A stretch of 64,000 bases of DNA, taken from assembly GCA_029783825.1 (NCBI GenBank), contig JAREIK010002415.1, positions 64,501-128,500 of the forward strand. Reading direction: 5' to 3'. The notes under the pieces were generated by a model. It was not told the DNA's origin, made no database searches, and saw only the letters and a program-made list of their open reading frames with translations. This document shows positions 1-12,966 of the stretch, piece after piece. The stretch comes from Sapria himalayana (Eukaryota > Streptophyta > Magnoliopsida > Malpighiales > Rafflesiaceae). How positions within the stretch are numbered: the first letter of the stretch is position 1; each line of letters opens with the position of its first letter. The position numbers were made by a program, and so were the translations under genes.

Positions 1-2889
1 TTCTTTGTTACCCCCCAGATCTCCAACTAATAGTTAGTGTCATCCCTCAGGCCTCACCTACTTATAAAAAATACTCATTAGTACTTTAAAAGCTTTCATA
101 TTGAGTCATCATATCCACAACTAAAAACGTAATAATTTGATCCTAAAAAGAAAGATATTTCATTAGAAAGAGTCTTCCTTGAGTCCAATTGAGAATTTCA
201 CTGCCGAATTGATTCCAACACAAAGCTAAAATAAATTAGAAGCATAAAGTCTTGATCATTCATAACCTTGCAGAGAGTATGGTTTTCTTAGAACAACTTT
301 CTAGTTGCTTTGGTAGCAACCAAACCAATCACAACATAAACTTAGGATGAATTGGGAGGGAAACTTGACCACTTACAATATCAGGCTTATTCTAGGATAA
401 TGGAACAAATGCAAGAAATTTAGAATAGAGGCGTCTCAAGGGAAGCCAAATGATTATGTAGCTGACTTAATCTTTTATTATTTTCTTTCATTATACTAGA
501 ATGCTACACATTATTGAAAAAAATAAAAACTCTCCACTCCTGACTTTATCTTGAGCGGAGATGAGGGAGTTGTATAAAGTTTGAAAAATATGCAACTATT
601 ACCCTCAATTACCAAGTTAGGATTTTCCAAGAAATAGCTTAATCCAAACTAGCATAACAAGCACAAAAACAACGGTTAAAAAAGTGCAAAATTTATAAAC
701 TACATCAACAAACACAATTGCACAAATACTATACAAAAATGCACATACACACGTCGTGCAGAAATACACATTCATGGCATGCACATCCAAAACACAAATT
801 GCACCACATACAAATGGCACAAAGTGCCAGGTGGCAAGCACAATACACAATGTCTAGCCACACTAACACAACGCGTTGGATATCATGGTTGAAGATACCA
901 ATGGAAAACATTGATTGCGACACACTACAAAACCTCTGAATTATTCTTTATCCACAAGATTAAATAGCCACTCATTAACAATAATCATCATGACAAGTTC
1001 TTCCCAACAAAGTTACCATCCAATTTTTTCAAATACAAATATTTTATTGACCTTGTGCCATTGAAGAGAATGGCAAATATAATTGTTATATGGATGCTTT
1101 GCACACTAGTTATGCAGAGGCAAGATTATTGGTAATATATTCATTATTTTCTTCCATTATTGACAAACACACCTCAAGGGAAGAAAACCATTAGAAAAAA
1201 ATATTAAAAACAAAATAAATTACACATGGCAGCATAACCTAGAACTGGCTCTTTGCATGATACGAAGAGTCAAAAGTGTATATTATTATCAAATACAAAT
1301 TGTAAGGCCACCAGCACAACAACCATCATATAGCAAAGTTTATTTTTTATGATGTACTAAGTATCCAACACAAACTACGACCCCGAGCCCAAACACTCTA
1401 ACCAGTATATCATATAATACTCATAAGAGCTCAAGTTAAGTAAATTTTTTTTCCCCCTTATATATATATATAGCCAATTGTATGTTTGTACATTGTCTGA
1501 CCCACCAAAGTTGCTCCCCTAAGAGAACATCACCATAAAAAGGTCAAACAATAAGCACATCAAATCAGATAAGTCTCTCAGAAGAAAAAAAAAAAATAAC
1601 TCGTGAGAAGAGAAATTTTATAGAGGTGCGAGTTTTTTGCTTTCATTTTCAGTAGAGATTTCAAACCCACAATATGAAATGTTACATTTACTAGTAGCAT
1701 CGTAGAAGTTTTCAAAAATAAGTCTTTTTTTATCCCATGTCGAAACTTTAAATTTCAATAAAACAAGCCTCAAAAAATACAAATGAAGAATAAAAAAAAA
1801 TACAAAAAAAAATTTTAAAAAATACAAATGAAGAGAAAAATTATGATACTTTCATTCTTGTTTTTAATTATCAGTTTAATTAAGATTTCCTGATAAGCAT
1901 ATACAGCAAGAATTCTCTTAAGTAGATGAACGCGCGTACTTGATATATCTAATATCCGGAAAGGGTGATTCTCAACACCTGAAGCACGACCATGAAAGTC
2001 ATCGATAAGCCCCAGGGGCCTAACTCACCCAACTTGGGATGCATTAATCATCAATCAATATAATATCTCTGATGATGCAATTTCATTTTTCCATATTAAA
2101 GTACACAGATTATGAACCTTACTATATTTTGATCAATTCTCTGCGTATTTATCTGAGGTGTAGTTTTTTTTTTAAAAAAAAAGTGTACTTAAGCAGTGAA
2201 TGATTACTGCAGTAAGCCATGAAACAAAAATCATCTTCATATGTATTCACTATTTTATAAGATTTTTAAAAATTTCCTGATGGACAATTTGTTTTTCTCT
2301 AAAGAATACTTAATTTGTCCTTGTTTTTTTTTTTCTTTTTCACATGAATACTGTTTTTATAGATATGATATTCTGAGAACAACTTTCATATCTCTACAAG
2401 TGTCGCAAGAGAAGCATTTGAGAAACATTGTCATCATGCGTAACATAGGATCATGTTTTTAACTTGATAATCACAATGGTGCCCTATCATAGTGGCAGCA
2501 ACAAGGCATCTAGTTTATTTCTTATGTTCATTTTTTTTTAAATAAATCCCTATTACATTGCTTAACTGATGGCTTATCTGCATCAATGATTTAATTTTCT
2601 TCCTTCTTTCCTATTATATTCACTCATATTTCAATATTTTGATCATTCAACTTTATCCATATTGTATTGGTATTTATTAGGTGATAATAAAAGCAGAATT
2701 ACAATCAACAATAACATATGAACTTTTAATCAAAAAAGATGTTTCATTATGGTTTAAAACACATATAAACCAAATAATATAAAATATTTTAAACTTATTG
2801 AATTTCATTAACTTTCATATTTTGTTATAAATTTATATTCTTATAATAATTTAAATTTGTTTCAATAGATGTTTATATGTGTCTCGCCT
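1..2889. other. Unassigned AT-rich DNA
   Basis: I see no convincing gene or transposon domain here. All reading frames are under about 75 codons and have no family motif. There are poly-A/T runs and a short TA run near 1460-1475. The stretch around 1925-2045 has a more balanced base composition but gives no recognisable translation. It may be eroded transposon or intergenic sequence. Confidence 0.5.
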
Positions 2890-4326
2890 GCATACTACTG
2901 AGATACTCAATAAAGTTTTATTGGATCATTTATTTTATTAGAATATTAATCATAAATTATCATCTTTAACTATCGATAATTATATAACTAAAAATTTTTT
3001 AGTCAATATTCTTTTAGGTAACTTATCTAGTAGCTCTCTTATATTGAATGGAAAAAAAAATTCACGTGTTATTGTACATATATTTTGAATTTGATAGTAA
3101 ATGAATGAATAAATGTAATTAAGGAGAATTTTAAACATAATTCAAGAGTTTCTTTTTGGACAACTACACCTACGTGGTTAGAAAAGCTTATTAAAACTGA
3201 TTATCAATTGAATATTTGTTGTGATGAGTGAGCATTTGATTGCAAGATTAGAACTGTCATTGATTGCAAGATGTTGAATATATGGAATTCAACATTCTTG
3301 ATACTTAGCATTGTCATTAATTATAAGGATGTCTTCCTTCATCTAAGCCATAAAAAAATCTGAATATAAATATGTTCATAATGATTTAGATTGACATTTG
3401 ACTAAAGAAATTTGTGAAAGATTAAATTTATTTTATAAGATTACTAAAATTTTTTCTGAGACTAAGTATCCAATATTCAATTTATATTTCTCAAATATTT
3501 GTGAAATAAAATTATCAATGTATAAATAGATTGATGGTCACAAATATGATTGAAACTTTTAATAAATATATTAAGGTAACATTCATAAAATATTAATTGT
3601 TGTAATTATGTTGGATTCAAGATGAAGTTTATTGAGTCTTATTTCCTAATATTTTGAAAAAAAAAAATTTGATGCTTGAAATTGAAAATGTTGAATACAT
3701 TTTTAATAAATTAGTTGAAGAATATAAGCAAAAGTAGCTTTCAAGTAAGAATGATATTCAATCTTTCATTTTATCTTTTCAATTTGAGATTAATATTGAT
3801 GGTGCTGCTGAAAAAAAAATTAAGAATTAAAGATCCTATAGCAAATTTTAATGTATTTGTTTGTAGTATTATTATTGTTGATTCTAAGAGATTAGAGATT
3901 GTTACTTACTTGGAATAGCATTATTACCTAGATTAAGTGACTTTGATTATTATATTGATGAAAAATAAATTCAAATATATATTTTATTTTACAAACAATA
4001 GCAAGAGATATTTTAACCATTTTAATATTTACAATAATATTTGAGTTTGCATTTAGTAATAATGATAGATTTATTAATGCACATAGAAATTAACTTTATC
4101 CAAAGACTTTGGAGATAATGTGAGCTCAATATTAGTTGTGTAGAAATACATAGTATGAGAAATTTATTTACTTATATATCATATTTTATTAATTTTTCTA
4201 ATTTATTTTTTATGTTAACTATATAAATTTTATTAAAAGATTTAAATTCATCTTATTTAGCTTTACTATACTAGAGATGTCAAATGTGCAATATTTGCAA
4301 ATGATGATGATGAAGATGATAATTGA
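2890..4326 (+). pseudogene. hAT transposase fossil, RICESLEEPER-like (zf-BED/DUF4413/dimerisation type)
   Basis: Read across frames, the + strand keeps successive blocks of a plant hAT transposase, a DNA cut-and-paste enzyme. Near 2970-3050 is a remnant of the 'TVDN...SSSLILNG' block. Near 3275-3330 is IWNSTFLIL (family: RWNSTYLML). Near 3405-3490 is EICERLNLFYKITKIFSETK followed by YPIFNLYFSNICEIKL, the classic catalytic-core stretch. Near 3600-3730 is the DPRYK-like block degraded to LDSR, then VEEYKQ. Near 3963-4118 is the C-terminal dimerisation domain, with IARDILTILIFTIIFEFAFS and then YPKTLEIM. An acidic tail (NDDDEDDN, stop) ends near 4326. Stops and frameshifts are numerous and the N-terminal BED finger is not visible. 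The family call is firm; the exact limits are not. Confidence 0.82.
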
Positions 4327-4485
4327 TAGTATTTGTTAATTTTGGAGATAAGAATTATGGAGGTAATGAGGTGTGATCAAATTAGTCATGAGATGAAATA
4401 CAAGATATAAAAATTTTATTTAATTATATATCATATTTGTTAATTTTTATAATTCATTTTGTATTAAATATTTTAATTCATCGCT
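4110..4485. repeat. Imperfect direct duplication over the hAT 3' region
   Basis: The stretch near 4110-4255 (ending of the dimerisation domain plus AT-rich 3' DNA) has a diverged second copy near 4352-4485. Both contain 'ggaggtaatg/ggagataatg', then 'ttatatatcatatttt', then 'tttaattcatc'. The short acidic tail lies between them. A second small repeat pair (aaaatcagatatcaagtatt / aaaatcaaatatcatgtatt) follows near 4497 and 4539. Confidence 0.5.
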
Positions 4486-4784
4486 CTTATTATTAGTAAA
4501 ATCAGATATCAAGTATTATCTACTAGGTGTGACTAACAAAATCAAATATCATGTATTACTAGTCGCCATATGACTCTAACATCATGTAGATATAATTTCA
4601 ACGATGTATGATATCAATTTAATTTTTTTATATTTTTTAAGCCAGCTGATAAACATAGAGTGTGAAACTCCTATTATTTGCTAGATTTTCTAAAATGTTT
4701 TATTTAATTTTTTATATTTTCTAACATTGAGAGAAGCAACTTTGATTCTCACTTATACTATTTGATTTATTACGTGACACCATG

Positions 4785-5088
4785 GAAGCACGGATACGAC
4801 TCCGTATAGCTATGTCCACATGTATATGGTATGGACACGGCACGAATACGTGTCCGATATGTCACGTGGCGTATCGGACGAATGCGTTAGATGTCGTATC
4901 CATGCCGACAATGTCAATTCTGTGGGGCGGCTGGGATTGGCGCGATTCTGCCGGGTGGGGCGGAGCGGATGTGTCGGATGCCGTATCCTAAAATTAGGAT
5001 CCTAGCCGTATCCTAATTTTATAAAATTTGTCGTGTCCCCGTATCCTATCATGCCGTATCCCCATGTCTGTATCCGTGTCCGTGCTTC
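4785..5088. mobile_element. GC-rich inverted-repeat (MITE-like) element
   Basis: This is a GC-rich island in very AT-rich DNA. It opens with GAAGCACGGATACG and closes with CGTGTCCGTGCTTC, which are imperfect terminal inverted repeats of about 14 bp. The inside is built of repeated CGTATCC / CGTGTCC words and their complements, so the whole unit can fold back on itself. A short direct repeat (TGACAC) lies just outside both ends (about 4775 and 5095), consistent with a partly eroded target duplication. The small frames inside are by-products of base composition. The superfamily is not decidable by eye. Confidence 0.6.
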
Positions 5089-5209
5089 TTAGCATGACAC
5101 ATATATCTAATATAAAAACTATCAATTATTAACTTATCTCTAATAATTTTGACAAACATATTAATGACAACATTATTATTCTAAGCATTATTAAATATAA
5201 TATTAAAAA

Positions 5210-5242
<33 letters not shown>

Positions 5243-6540
5243 CATATTTTATAAAAAACTGACACAAACTCATATTTGACAAGACATTCATGAGGTTGGA
5301 GGATATCAGAAATTTTAAGATTTTATTATTAAATATTCACTTATAATTTACATAGTAGACAGTGAGACACGCGTATGAAATATCTTTGCAAGTGGTCAAG
5401 ATAATGAATATCACGAACACTATTCCACTATATTTCATAAATTCATTAATTATTGATTATTTGACTAATTTAAAATATTTTATTATATCATTTTAACTAA
5501 TAAACCTAAAAATTCTATGATAATCATGTCGAAAGTATATTTATAATATATTAATTAATTTAGGATTCTCAAAAAATTTAATTGAAAAATCAATACTTGT
5601 AATTAATTTTATTGTCTTCACTCTCAACCTAATTGTGATAAATAAAATAGATCAATAAACCTAAAGTTAAGAATCAACTTCAAAAATCACATCGCTATGT
5701 TGAGTTTTTCTGGGATTCAATGTGTCATATTTTTTTGTATGTTAATCAACCTGTGTCTTAAAGAGACTAATACCATCAGTACTTACACACACACACACAC
5801 ACACACAGAGTATCAAATCTTCTTTAACACCCTTAGTATTTTTATTTTTAATTAAATTAAAATATATCCAACTATTTAAGTTCAGATATTTCTAAATTTT
5901 TGAAACAAGTAAATTCAGATTATAAGAGAAAATATAATTTTAAGCTCAAACTTTTAGTCGAGTTGTCATTATTATTTATATCTAAGACTAATTCATTTTC
6001 ATTAAATTTAATATTATTAAATTTTTATTTTATGACATTGAACTAGAAATAGAGAACTAGAAACATATTTTTATTTTATTACTATTTAATTTAATTTATT
6101 TATTAATTTAACAATACCTAAACAAAAAAAATAATTTTAACACAATTACAATATGTATCTTAACTTTGTGTACATCAAATATTTTGGATGCTCCAACTTA
6201 TTCTCTCATGAGTTGCAATCGAAGCTCATCACCAAACTAACACTAGCACTCCGTAATATTTAAATTAATAGATTATTAAAAAAATAGACAAAAGAGTACA
6301 TAATCAATTTTAGAATGAAAAAAAAATTATAGACTAACTTTTAAAAACAAAATATATCAATACATTAAATATAATTTTTTATATTATAAATATATTTTAA
6401 ATTTTTGTTAATATTTTTAGGACTAAAATCCAACAACCATCAAATTTCTATAATTGAGCCATGTGATGGACTCAAAAAATCTTAAAATTTATTTTTTTTA
6501 TTAGACTTGACAAGACAATGACAAACATTGCCTTGTCATC
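5089..6540. other. AT-rich DNA with microsatellites
   Basis: No coding signal. It contains a (TTA)n run near 5211-5241 and an (AC)n run near 5785-5807. The rest is A/T-rich and unassigned. Confidence 0.5.
5785..5807. repeat. (AC)n microsatellite
   Basis: About eleven uninterrupted AC dinucleotides, read directly. Confidence 0.95.
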
Positions 6541-6609
6541 CTACCGGGGTGCCCAAATGACCACATATAACAAACAAAGAAATCATTTTAGAAAATAGCT
6601 ACTTTTTTT

Positions 6610-6805
6610 AATTCAACTATGTTACGAGCTATGCCTAGTATAGCATGAACCTGTGCAACTCTAGCTCAGCATGGCATGAGCCATGTCATGGACTAGCACA
6701 ACTACAATCCAGGGATAGTTCTGGACCATGTCATACCAGACCAGGGATGACTGAATCGGATCAAACCTCATGTCGTGCCAACCAAGATTGCCTTGTTGAC
6801 ACATC
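6610..6805. repeat. GC-richer hAT-end-like island (diverged)
   Basis: A block rich in CATGGCATGAGCC / GACCATGTCAT words ends with TTGACACATCTA, which resembles the inverted complement of the terminal repeat at 54962 (TAGATGTGTCAA). The left end is unclear. I read it as a diverged copy of the same GC-rich terminal family seen at 12440, 39624 and 52777. Confidence 0.4.
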
Positions 6806-7376
6806 TACTTTGAATAGCGAGGTAAAAATTAAAAGCAAATATATAATTCATATTAACTATGTCAGTGTGGATCTACTTTGCAAACCAAGATTATATGAGT
6901 TACATGTTAGAAGAGTAATCACAAGCTAAAATCTATAAGTAAATGATGATTAATACAAACTACTAATTTATCTCTTACAATCAATTGACCCAAGTTTATG
7001 AAGCATATTTGGTTATCACAATATGTGCAAGAAAATTTGTGATTTAAGTATATCAGTGTATTCTTCAGTGATATTCTATTTGTTTTATGCTATTACTCAA
7101 CTATTAACATACAGATTAACTAATCAGCATGACACGATTCATTATGCAACTTGTACATAATTATACAAGATGATTATTAGAGTGATATATGTATTAATAG
7201 ATCAAATATTATTGAAAACTTTGGTTGATTAAATTTGCAGTATTTTATACATGCATATGTTGAAAGAGAGATATAATATTTTACAGACTCGAATTCTTGG
7301 TGATAGATTGTTTCTAATTCTCTCAAAGATTTACCACAATGATTCAGACATCTAGAATAAAATCAAATCGAACAAA

Positions 7377-7560
7377 ATTGGCATTGGAGATTAGGACATA
7401 TTCGAGGGAGAGATATTGGAAGTTGTATCCCAAGTTACAAAGATTTTTTTAAGGTTCATAAATTAAATAAATGATTACTTGATTCAGTATTCACTCAGAC
7501 TGAGTCCTTTGCGAACACATCTATTGATCTTGTTATGTTTATCCAAGAAGAGTACTTAAA
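7377..7560 (+). pseudogene. Possible Ty1-copia GAG-pre-integrase scrap
   Basis: The translation from about 7379 reads WHWRLGHIRGRDIG, which resembles the WHxRLGHxxxxxI signature of the copia GAG-pre-integrase domain. The neighbouring sequence does not extend the match clearly. This is a tentative single-motif call. Confidence 0.35.
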
Positions 7561-10390
7561 AGTTCGTACTTCTCTTCTTGAGTGTTATTGACTTTACTAA
7601 GACACTTATATGCCCACCACTTCTTCTCACCACATTCAAGCTTTTGGGTCAATTTCCAAAGCAAGCACTCATGCCAGCAAGGATTGTACTCTCTTTACTT
7701 GATTACTTCTTTCAAAGAGTTACAAACAAATAACTTTCAATGTAGTCATATTTTAGCACGTACTCTTTTTATACTAGAATTTCTTTATAATTTAATCTTC
7801 ATTACTTATTTTACTACACAACTAAATTATGATATTGTTTTCCCATCTTCTAGTATGTGGTATTTGAGTATCTCTACAACGAATCGACATACTAAACAAG
7901 TAACTTTCTTAAGAAATTAGCAAAGCAAACAACACTTAGTTTTCTCCACTCATATGAGACTCTCTATGTGCTAGATTACCATAGATTCATTGTAATATAC
8001 TCCAGACTGAGACATTCATATGTTTGTGAACATAGTTTTCTCCACTCATATGAAATAAGTTGAAAATGATGTGTGACTTCAATTAGATGTGATACATGTG
8101 AGTTAGAAAATAATATTAGAAACCACTATCTAAACTATTAGAAGAGTATTAGGCCATACTCGTTTTACCTAATTTATTCAAATGTTTGTGAACCTTACAA
8201 AATATCCATGCATATTAGTCCATATATATATTTTATTTTTATTGATTATTAATTCAATATATGTGATTATTAATTAAAAAAAATATTAAATTCTATCTAT
8301 GTTAATAGAATTTTACGAATGAATGAAAACATAATTTTATTATGATATTAAAATGTATTAAAATATACTTCCCATTAATTTTTTTATTTTTCTATCAAAT
8401 AAGAAATGATTTATCAAAAATTATGTGTTAACACTCTTATATAAAATGAGACGGATGAAATGAAAAAATGACATATAATATAAATGACTAAATCACTCCT
8501 ACTATATATGAGTATACTTGGATATTTTTGGGGAGAAATAATATTAATTATTAATTTCCTAACCAATTAGTTATTGTATTATATTCTCTTATGTTGTGTT
8601 TCATATTTATTTTTATCTATATAAGAGAAACTCTTTTGTCTTCTACCTAACTTTTTTGGGTGTACTTATTATTTTAAAATCCCTCTGTATATAGAGAAAA
8701 CATGATTTTTCATGCCATTGGGTACACCATTAAATACTCTAATTCTCAAAAGTTGTATGATGTTACTCATCAAAAACTAAGATAATCATTACGAGTGTCA
8801 ATATAATATTCTTCAAGGATAAGTCTTTTTTCAAGAACTCTATAAAAAAAACAAACATTTCAACATAGTAGTGATATAAACATTCTCTTGTCCAATAGTT
8901 ACTCCTCATTGAACCTAAAAATATATATACTATATGGATATGTCCGCAACTTTTTCTAGATAAGTCTTCAACCACATTATCATGATTATTCATCTTCTCA
9001 TTTTGGCACAACACATTCTAATTTTTTGTCCTCTATTGACAGCAACCATATCCCTAATACTAATTTCAAGAAACATAAACATCCAAAATAATGATAAACT
9101 ATGTTGAATAATTAAATGCAATCAAAATCTGAAATCACTAGACCAATCATACTCTGACATCTTATTCTGAAATCTTCTGAAATCTTCATGTAACTATGTT
9201 GACAGCTACCATATCCCAAACTTTCAATTGGTTATTCAACATGTTGAATAACTATGTTGAATAAACAAGAACATGATCATACTCTGACATCTTATTCTGA
9301 AATATTTATGTAAGCTAATAGCAAAATGTAAACAAATATATTTGATAAAGACTATACCTATAGGCTAGGTTTGCAGCCTATGGATTTATGCAGAGTAATA
9401 TTGTTAATTATTAAAATACTTTTTCCCACGTGACCAAAATAATCATCATTAAATTATTAATTTCTATAATAATTAGATGTAAATAATATATTTTTTTTAT
9501 GATTATCTCAAAATTGAGATATGAATGAAGTAGCATCCATGTTTTACCATTACTAAGAGTATAGGCATGATGTGTATAGTAAGGAATACATTAGTTCTGC
9601 ATTTACCACATTTAGTCTTGAGAGATACATGTAAGACTATTCTTTTTCTACCAACATTGACAAAAAGGTCAACATGTGATACTAGTGATTTACGTTGATA
9701 TTTTGATTAAAAAAAATAAACAATTGGGTATGTCCAAACTAAAACTATTTACACATACTAAAATTTAGATAAAGAATTTGAAACATCTTTAGACATTTCT
9801 TTAGTATCATCATTATTATAATTTTATTATAGCATCAAAACTTTCTTTTTGTGGCATAATTCCATAAATTCATTGAGCGATTGATTTCATCATATAAAAA
9901 TCAACAAGTATACAAATCGTAGAAATAATAAAATTAAATCTTGATATCACATTGAAATATGAGCAATTTGACCAACCAATAAATAATTAGCTTCTACTAG
10001 AGTTGAAAAGATAAACTTAGATATCAGATTAATACTCTTACTCCATTATTAATTTACTTCTTTGTGTATTGTTAGTTTTCTTTATTATTGAGACAATAAT
10101 ATATTTGATTATTGGATATATTATAAAATGATATAAATTTTTCTTATTTGCCCCCTTGGTATACAAGATGGTTGTCAATCTTAAATTGTCACTACCAAAA
10201 ATAATCAAATTGTAGTTGTCCTTGATTGTTTATCTCCAAAGCCATATTTGCTATGTTTATAGATCATTCACTTTGATTTTTTTTAGGCAATATGTCAATT
10301 ATCATTAACAATTATTTCAAATATATATTTTATTCGCTAACCTTAGTTATCACAAAAGATGTAAAATTATATTATATTAATTACGTTTGA
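7561..10390. other. AT-rich DNA, mostly unassigned
   Basis: No domain is recognised. A direct repeat (ttttctccactcatatga) occurs near 7941 and 8036, and another (gatcatactctgacatctta) near 9146 and 9275 with its first base varying. A TATA-like word (ctatataag) lies near 8617. These could be debris of LTR sequences, but I cannot delimit an element. Confidence 0.4.
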
Positions 10391-10395
10391 ACTTT

Positions 10396-10850
10396 CAGCT
10401 TTATAAATATCATACTCACATCAAATAAGATAGATCTCCCTAATAATTTCACTTATAAAAATCATATAAGAGAAAATAATCACAAGGTTGGTACCACCTT
10501 ATGAAGCACATTTCATTACGTGTGTTTTATGACTTAATTATTATCATTCACCACATTCAACACACAACTCTAGTATCATGATAAAATTCATGGGTTAAAT
10601 ATTCTATATAACATTCATATCATTTGAATGTCATTTCCTCCGGACTAAATACAATATAATGGTCATAAAATCAAGAATATTTTTAACTTCGTAAATATCA
10701 TACTCATATCAATTATACTTATATATATTTAAAATTTCTACATATAAATTTATTTCATGAGATAAGAATGGAATGGTTGTCATTTCCTTCATATCCAACC
10801 TTGTGAATGTGTCTCATGACTTACAAGTACCATCCATCAAAGCAAACATA
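10396..10850. repeat. Diverged tandem repeat, about 287-bp period
   Basis: Two copies in the same direction start near 10396 and 10683. Each has 'taaatatcatactca(c/t)atcaa' about 15 bases in, and 'gtg..tcatgactta' with CCA-rich sequence near its end. Between these anchors the copies are strongly diverged. Confidence 0.45.
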
Positions 10851-12431
10851 CATAAATTTATTTGGTGTGTAATCCACTAATCCTAAATCTTTATTCTAAA
10901 AAATATATCAATATTCATCAATATTCAAAACACAATAAATTAATAATTAAACATTATAAACCATAATTATCATATGCAAATACATAAATTAATCCTCCCT
11001 AATTAACCTTATAATAAGAGACTAGATCATCATAAGTTATATATTGACTGAAAATAATTAAACAATTATTTTTTTTTATAATTCTCAGACATATAATCGA
11101 GTCAACTAACATATAACTATTTGGATCAATAAATAAATTTGCAAGACTAAATCTCCAAAGACAAATTACTAAAAAACATATCCAAAGCATATCTTCTTTA
11201 TAATAATATAATACATATATGATTATATGTCATCTCAATCTTAAGAAAGTATATGAATTGAATAATTTATAATTCATTGGCTCATATAATTAAAATATCA
11301 TTCATATATATAATTAGCAAAATAAACATACCAGCTAAACTCATCTGAAAAAATAAAAATTAATCGATAATATACAAGAACAATCGACATGAGAATAATA
11401 CGATTGAAACTTGGTAAAATAAGTTGTTAGTGAACAATACAAAAGATTTTATACAATCTGCAAATTGAATTTCAATACTCTCTCTGGGACTTAAAATCAA
11501 ATGATTGTTTCATATATGCCACGTGCTCAAAATCATAATGAAAACATATATTATTCACAATTAATTAATGTTTCATCAATTTACAGAACATTACAAGTAA
11601 TATGAATATCTGAACTAAAATTATCCTGATCATCAGAAAAAATATTTTGATAATCAACTTGAAATTTTGGAATTAATCCTCACAGTCTCACACAATAAAT
11701 TTCATTTTTATGTGATCTATTTTATATTTGTGATATAGTCTTCACCATGAACACTCTCACATGCAACTAAAAAAAGACCTTCCCAAAGGTTAAAGTATTA
11801 TTAGGTACTCAACCTTATTAGAGTGAATAATATTTATTTCTTTCACTATGATGTAACATCTTCCTATATGAGTTAATATCTAAAAATAATATTTGAATAT
11901 AATTTCATCAAAAAAATAATAATAATAAAAATAAGAAATACATGAGAATGACAAAACATATGAAATAAAATAATACATACAACTTCTAAGTTTCTTTTCG
12001 ACATTAATCAAAAGATAAAGATGAAACAAATTAACTACAATATCTCATAACTTCTTTAGAGGATTTTTCTCATTCTAAGTAAGTTGTACTTGTGCATGTT
12101 CTCTTTGAAATTTGAATAAATTAAATCATTGATAATCAAGTCTCCCTTCTTAAAAATAACTCAAGAGTGTATCTTATTTGGAATAAAAATATATTTCTTT
12201 TCCAAAAAAAAAAACATATTCTCCAAAATCAACTTATTTTATACTTATTAGTACATATAATAAGTTCAGATAAGATCCACATTAATACAAATCAACAACC
12301 TTGTCTAGAGTCATTCAAGAATTAATTTGGTTTAAGATAAACAACATCACTATCAACAAGTATGTTATTAGTCTCAAAAAAAAATTATATTCTTTTGTAT
12401 ATTAAAATAACCAAAAAAGGTATATTTTATA

Positions 12432-12439
12432 GTCTTAGG
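12432..12439. repeat. Left 8-bp target-site duplication (GTCTTAGG)
   Basis: It is identical to 12959-12966 on the other side of the GC-rich element. An 8-bp duplication is diagnostic for the hAT superfamily. Confidence 0.85.
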
Positions 12440-12958
12440 TATAGGTGTCAAACGGGCAGGGCGACCCGGGTCCAGCCTGAAGCCTGACCCATTTCAGGTG
12501 TGTCTGGCCAGGCACGGCACACTACCCATTTCAGGGCGACTCGTAGCGTGCCCGGGCACGTGCCAGATGCACCCTCGGCACGAGTCGTGTCATGTCGTGC
12601 TGAGGGTTTTCGGCCCACATGTCGTGTCAGGCATGACACAGGTGCCTGGCACGTGGGCACGGCACGAGTGACCACGCACTGAGCAATACCCGATGGGGGG
12701 ATGCCGTAATGACACATGAGAAGCGACGGCTCAGCACGCCCAGCATAGGCACGATGCCAAAGCCTTAATTTTTTAAAAATTCGACTAATCCAACCCAAAC
12801 CAGGCCGAACCGACACAAACCCAGGTGGATTTCGGCCCACTGGCCCATGCCTGGCCTGCCTTCCAAAAAATAGTGTCGTGCTAGGCACAGCATGCCAGCC
12901 TAGTTGGGCCAGAAAAAAATGGCTAGCTCAGCACGTCCCAACTCATTTGACACCTCTA
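12440..12958. mobile_element. Non-autonomous hAT element with TIRs and 8-bp TSD
   Basis: A 519-bp GC-rich island starts TATAGGTGTCAAAC and ends with TTTGACACCTCTA, which are inverted repeats with one mismatch in the outer 13 bases. It is flanked by perfect GTCTTAGG duplications. The interior is palindromic, made of GGCACGAGTCGTGCC-type words and GGGC/GCCC clusters. The same end sequence occurs at 52777 (+) and, inverted, at 39611-39624 next to a hAT transposase relic, which suggests that this element used that transposase family. A 146-codon minus-strand frame (12448-12888) inside is explained by high GC and has no domain. The insertion cuts the copia fossil on either side. Confidence 0.82.
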
Positions 12959-12966
12959 GTCTTAGG
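12959..12966. repeat. Right 8-bp target-site duplication (GTCTTAGG)
   Basis: Perfect match to 12432-12439. Confidence 0.85.

Noticed and set aside
4782..5005. Two overlapping + strand frames
   Set aside because: They read through the foldback element's repeated CGTATCC words.
7582..7920. 112-codon + strand frame
   Set aside because: No domain, AT-rich, Leu/Phe/Ser-rich like chance frames in such DNA.
12448..12888. 146-codon minus-strand open frame
   Set aside because: It lies wholly inside the GC-rich hAT element, is read on palindromic low-complexity sequence, and has no domain; high GC alone explains the lack of stops.
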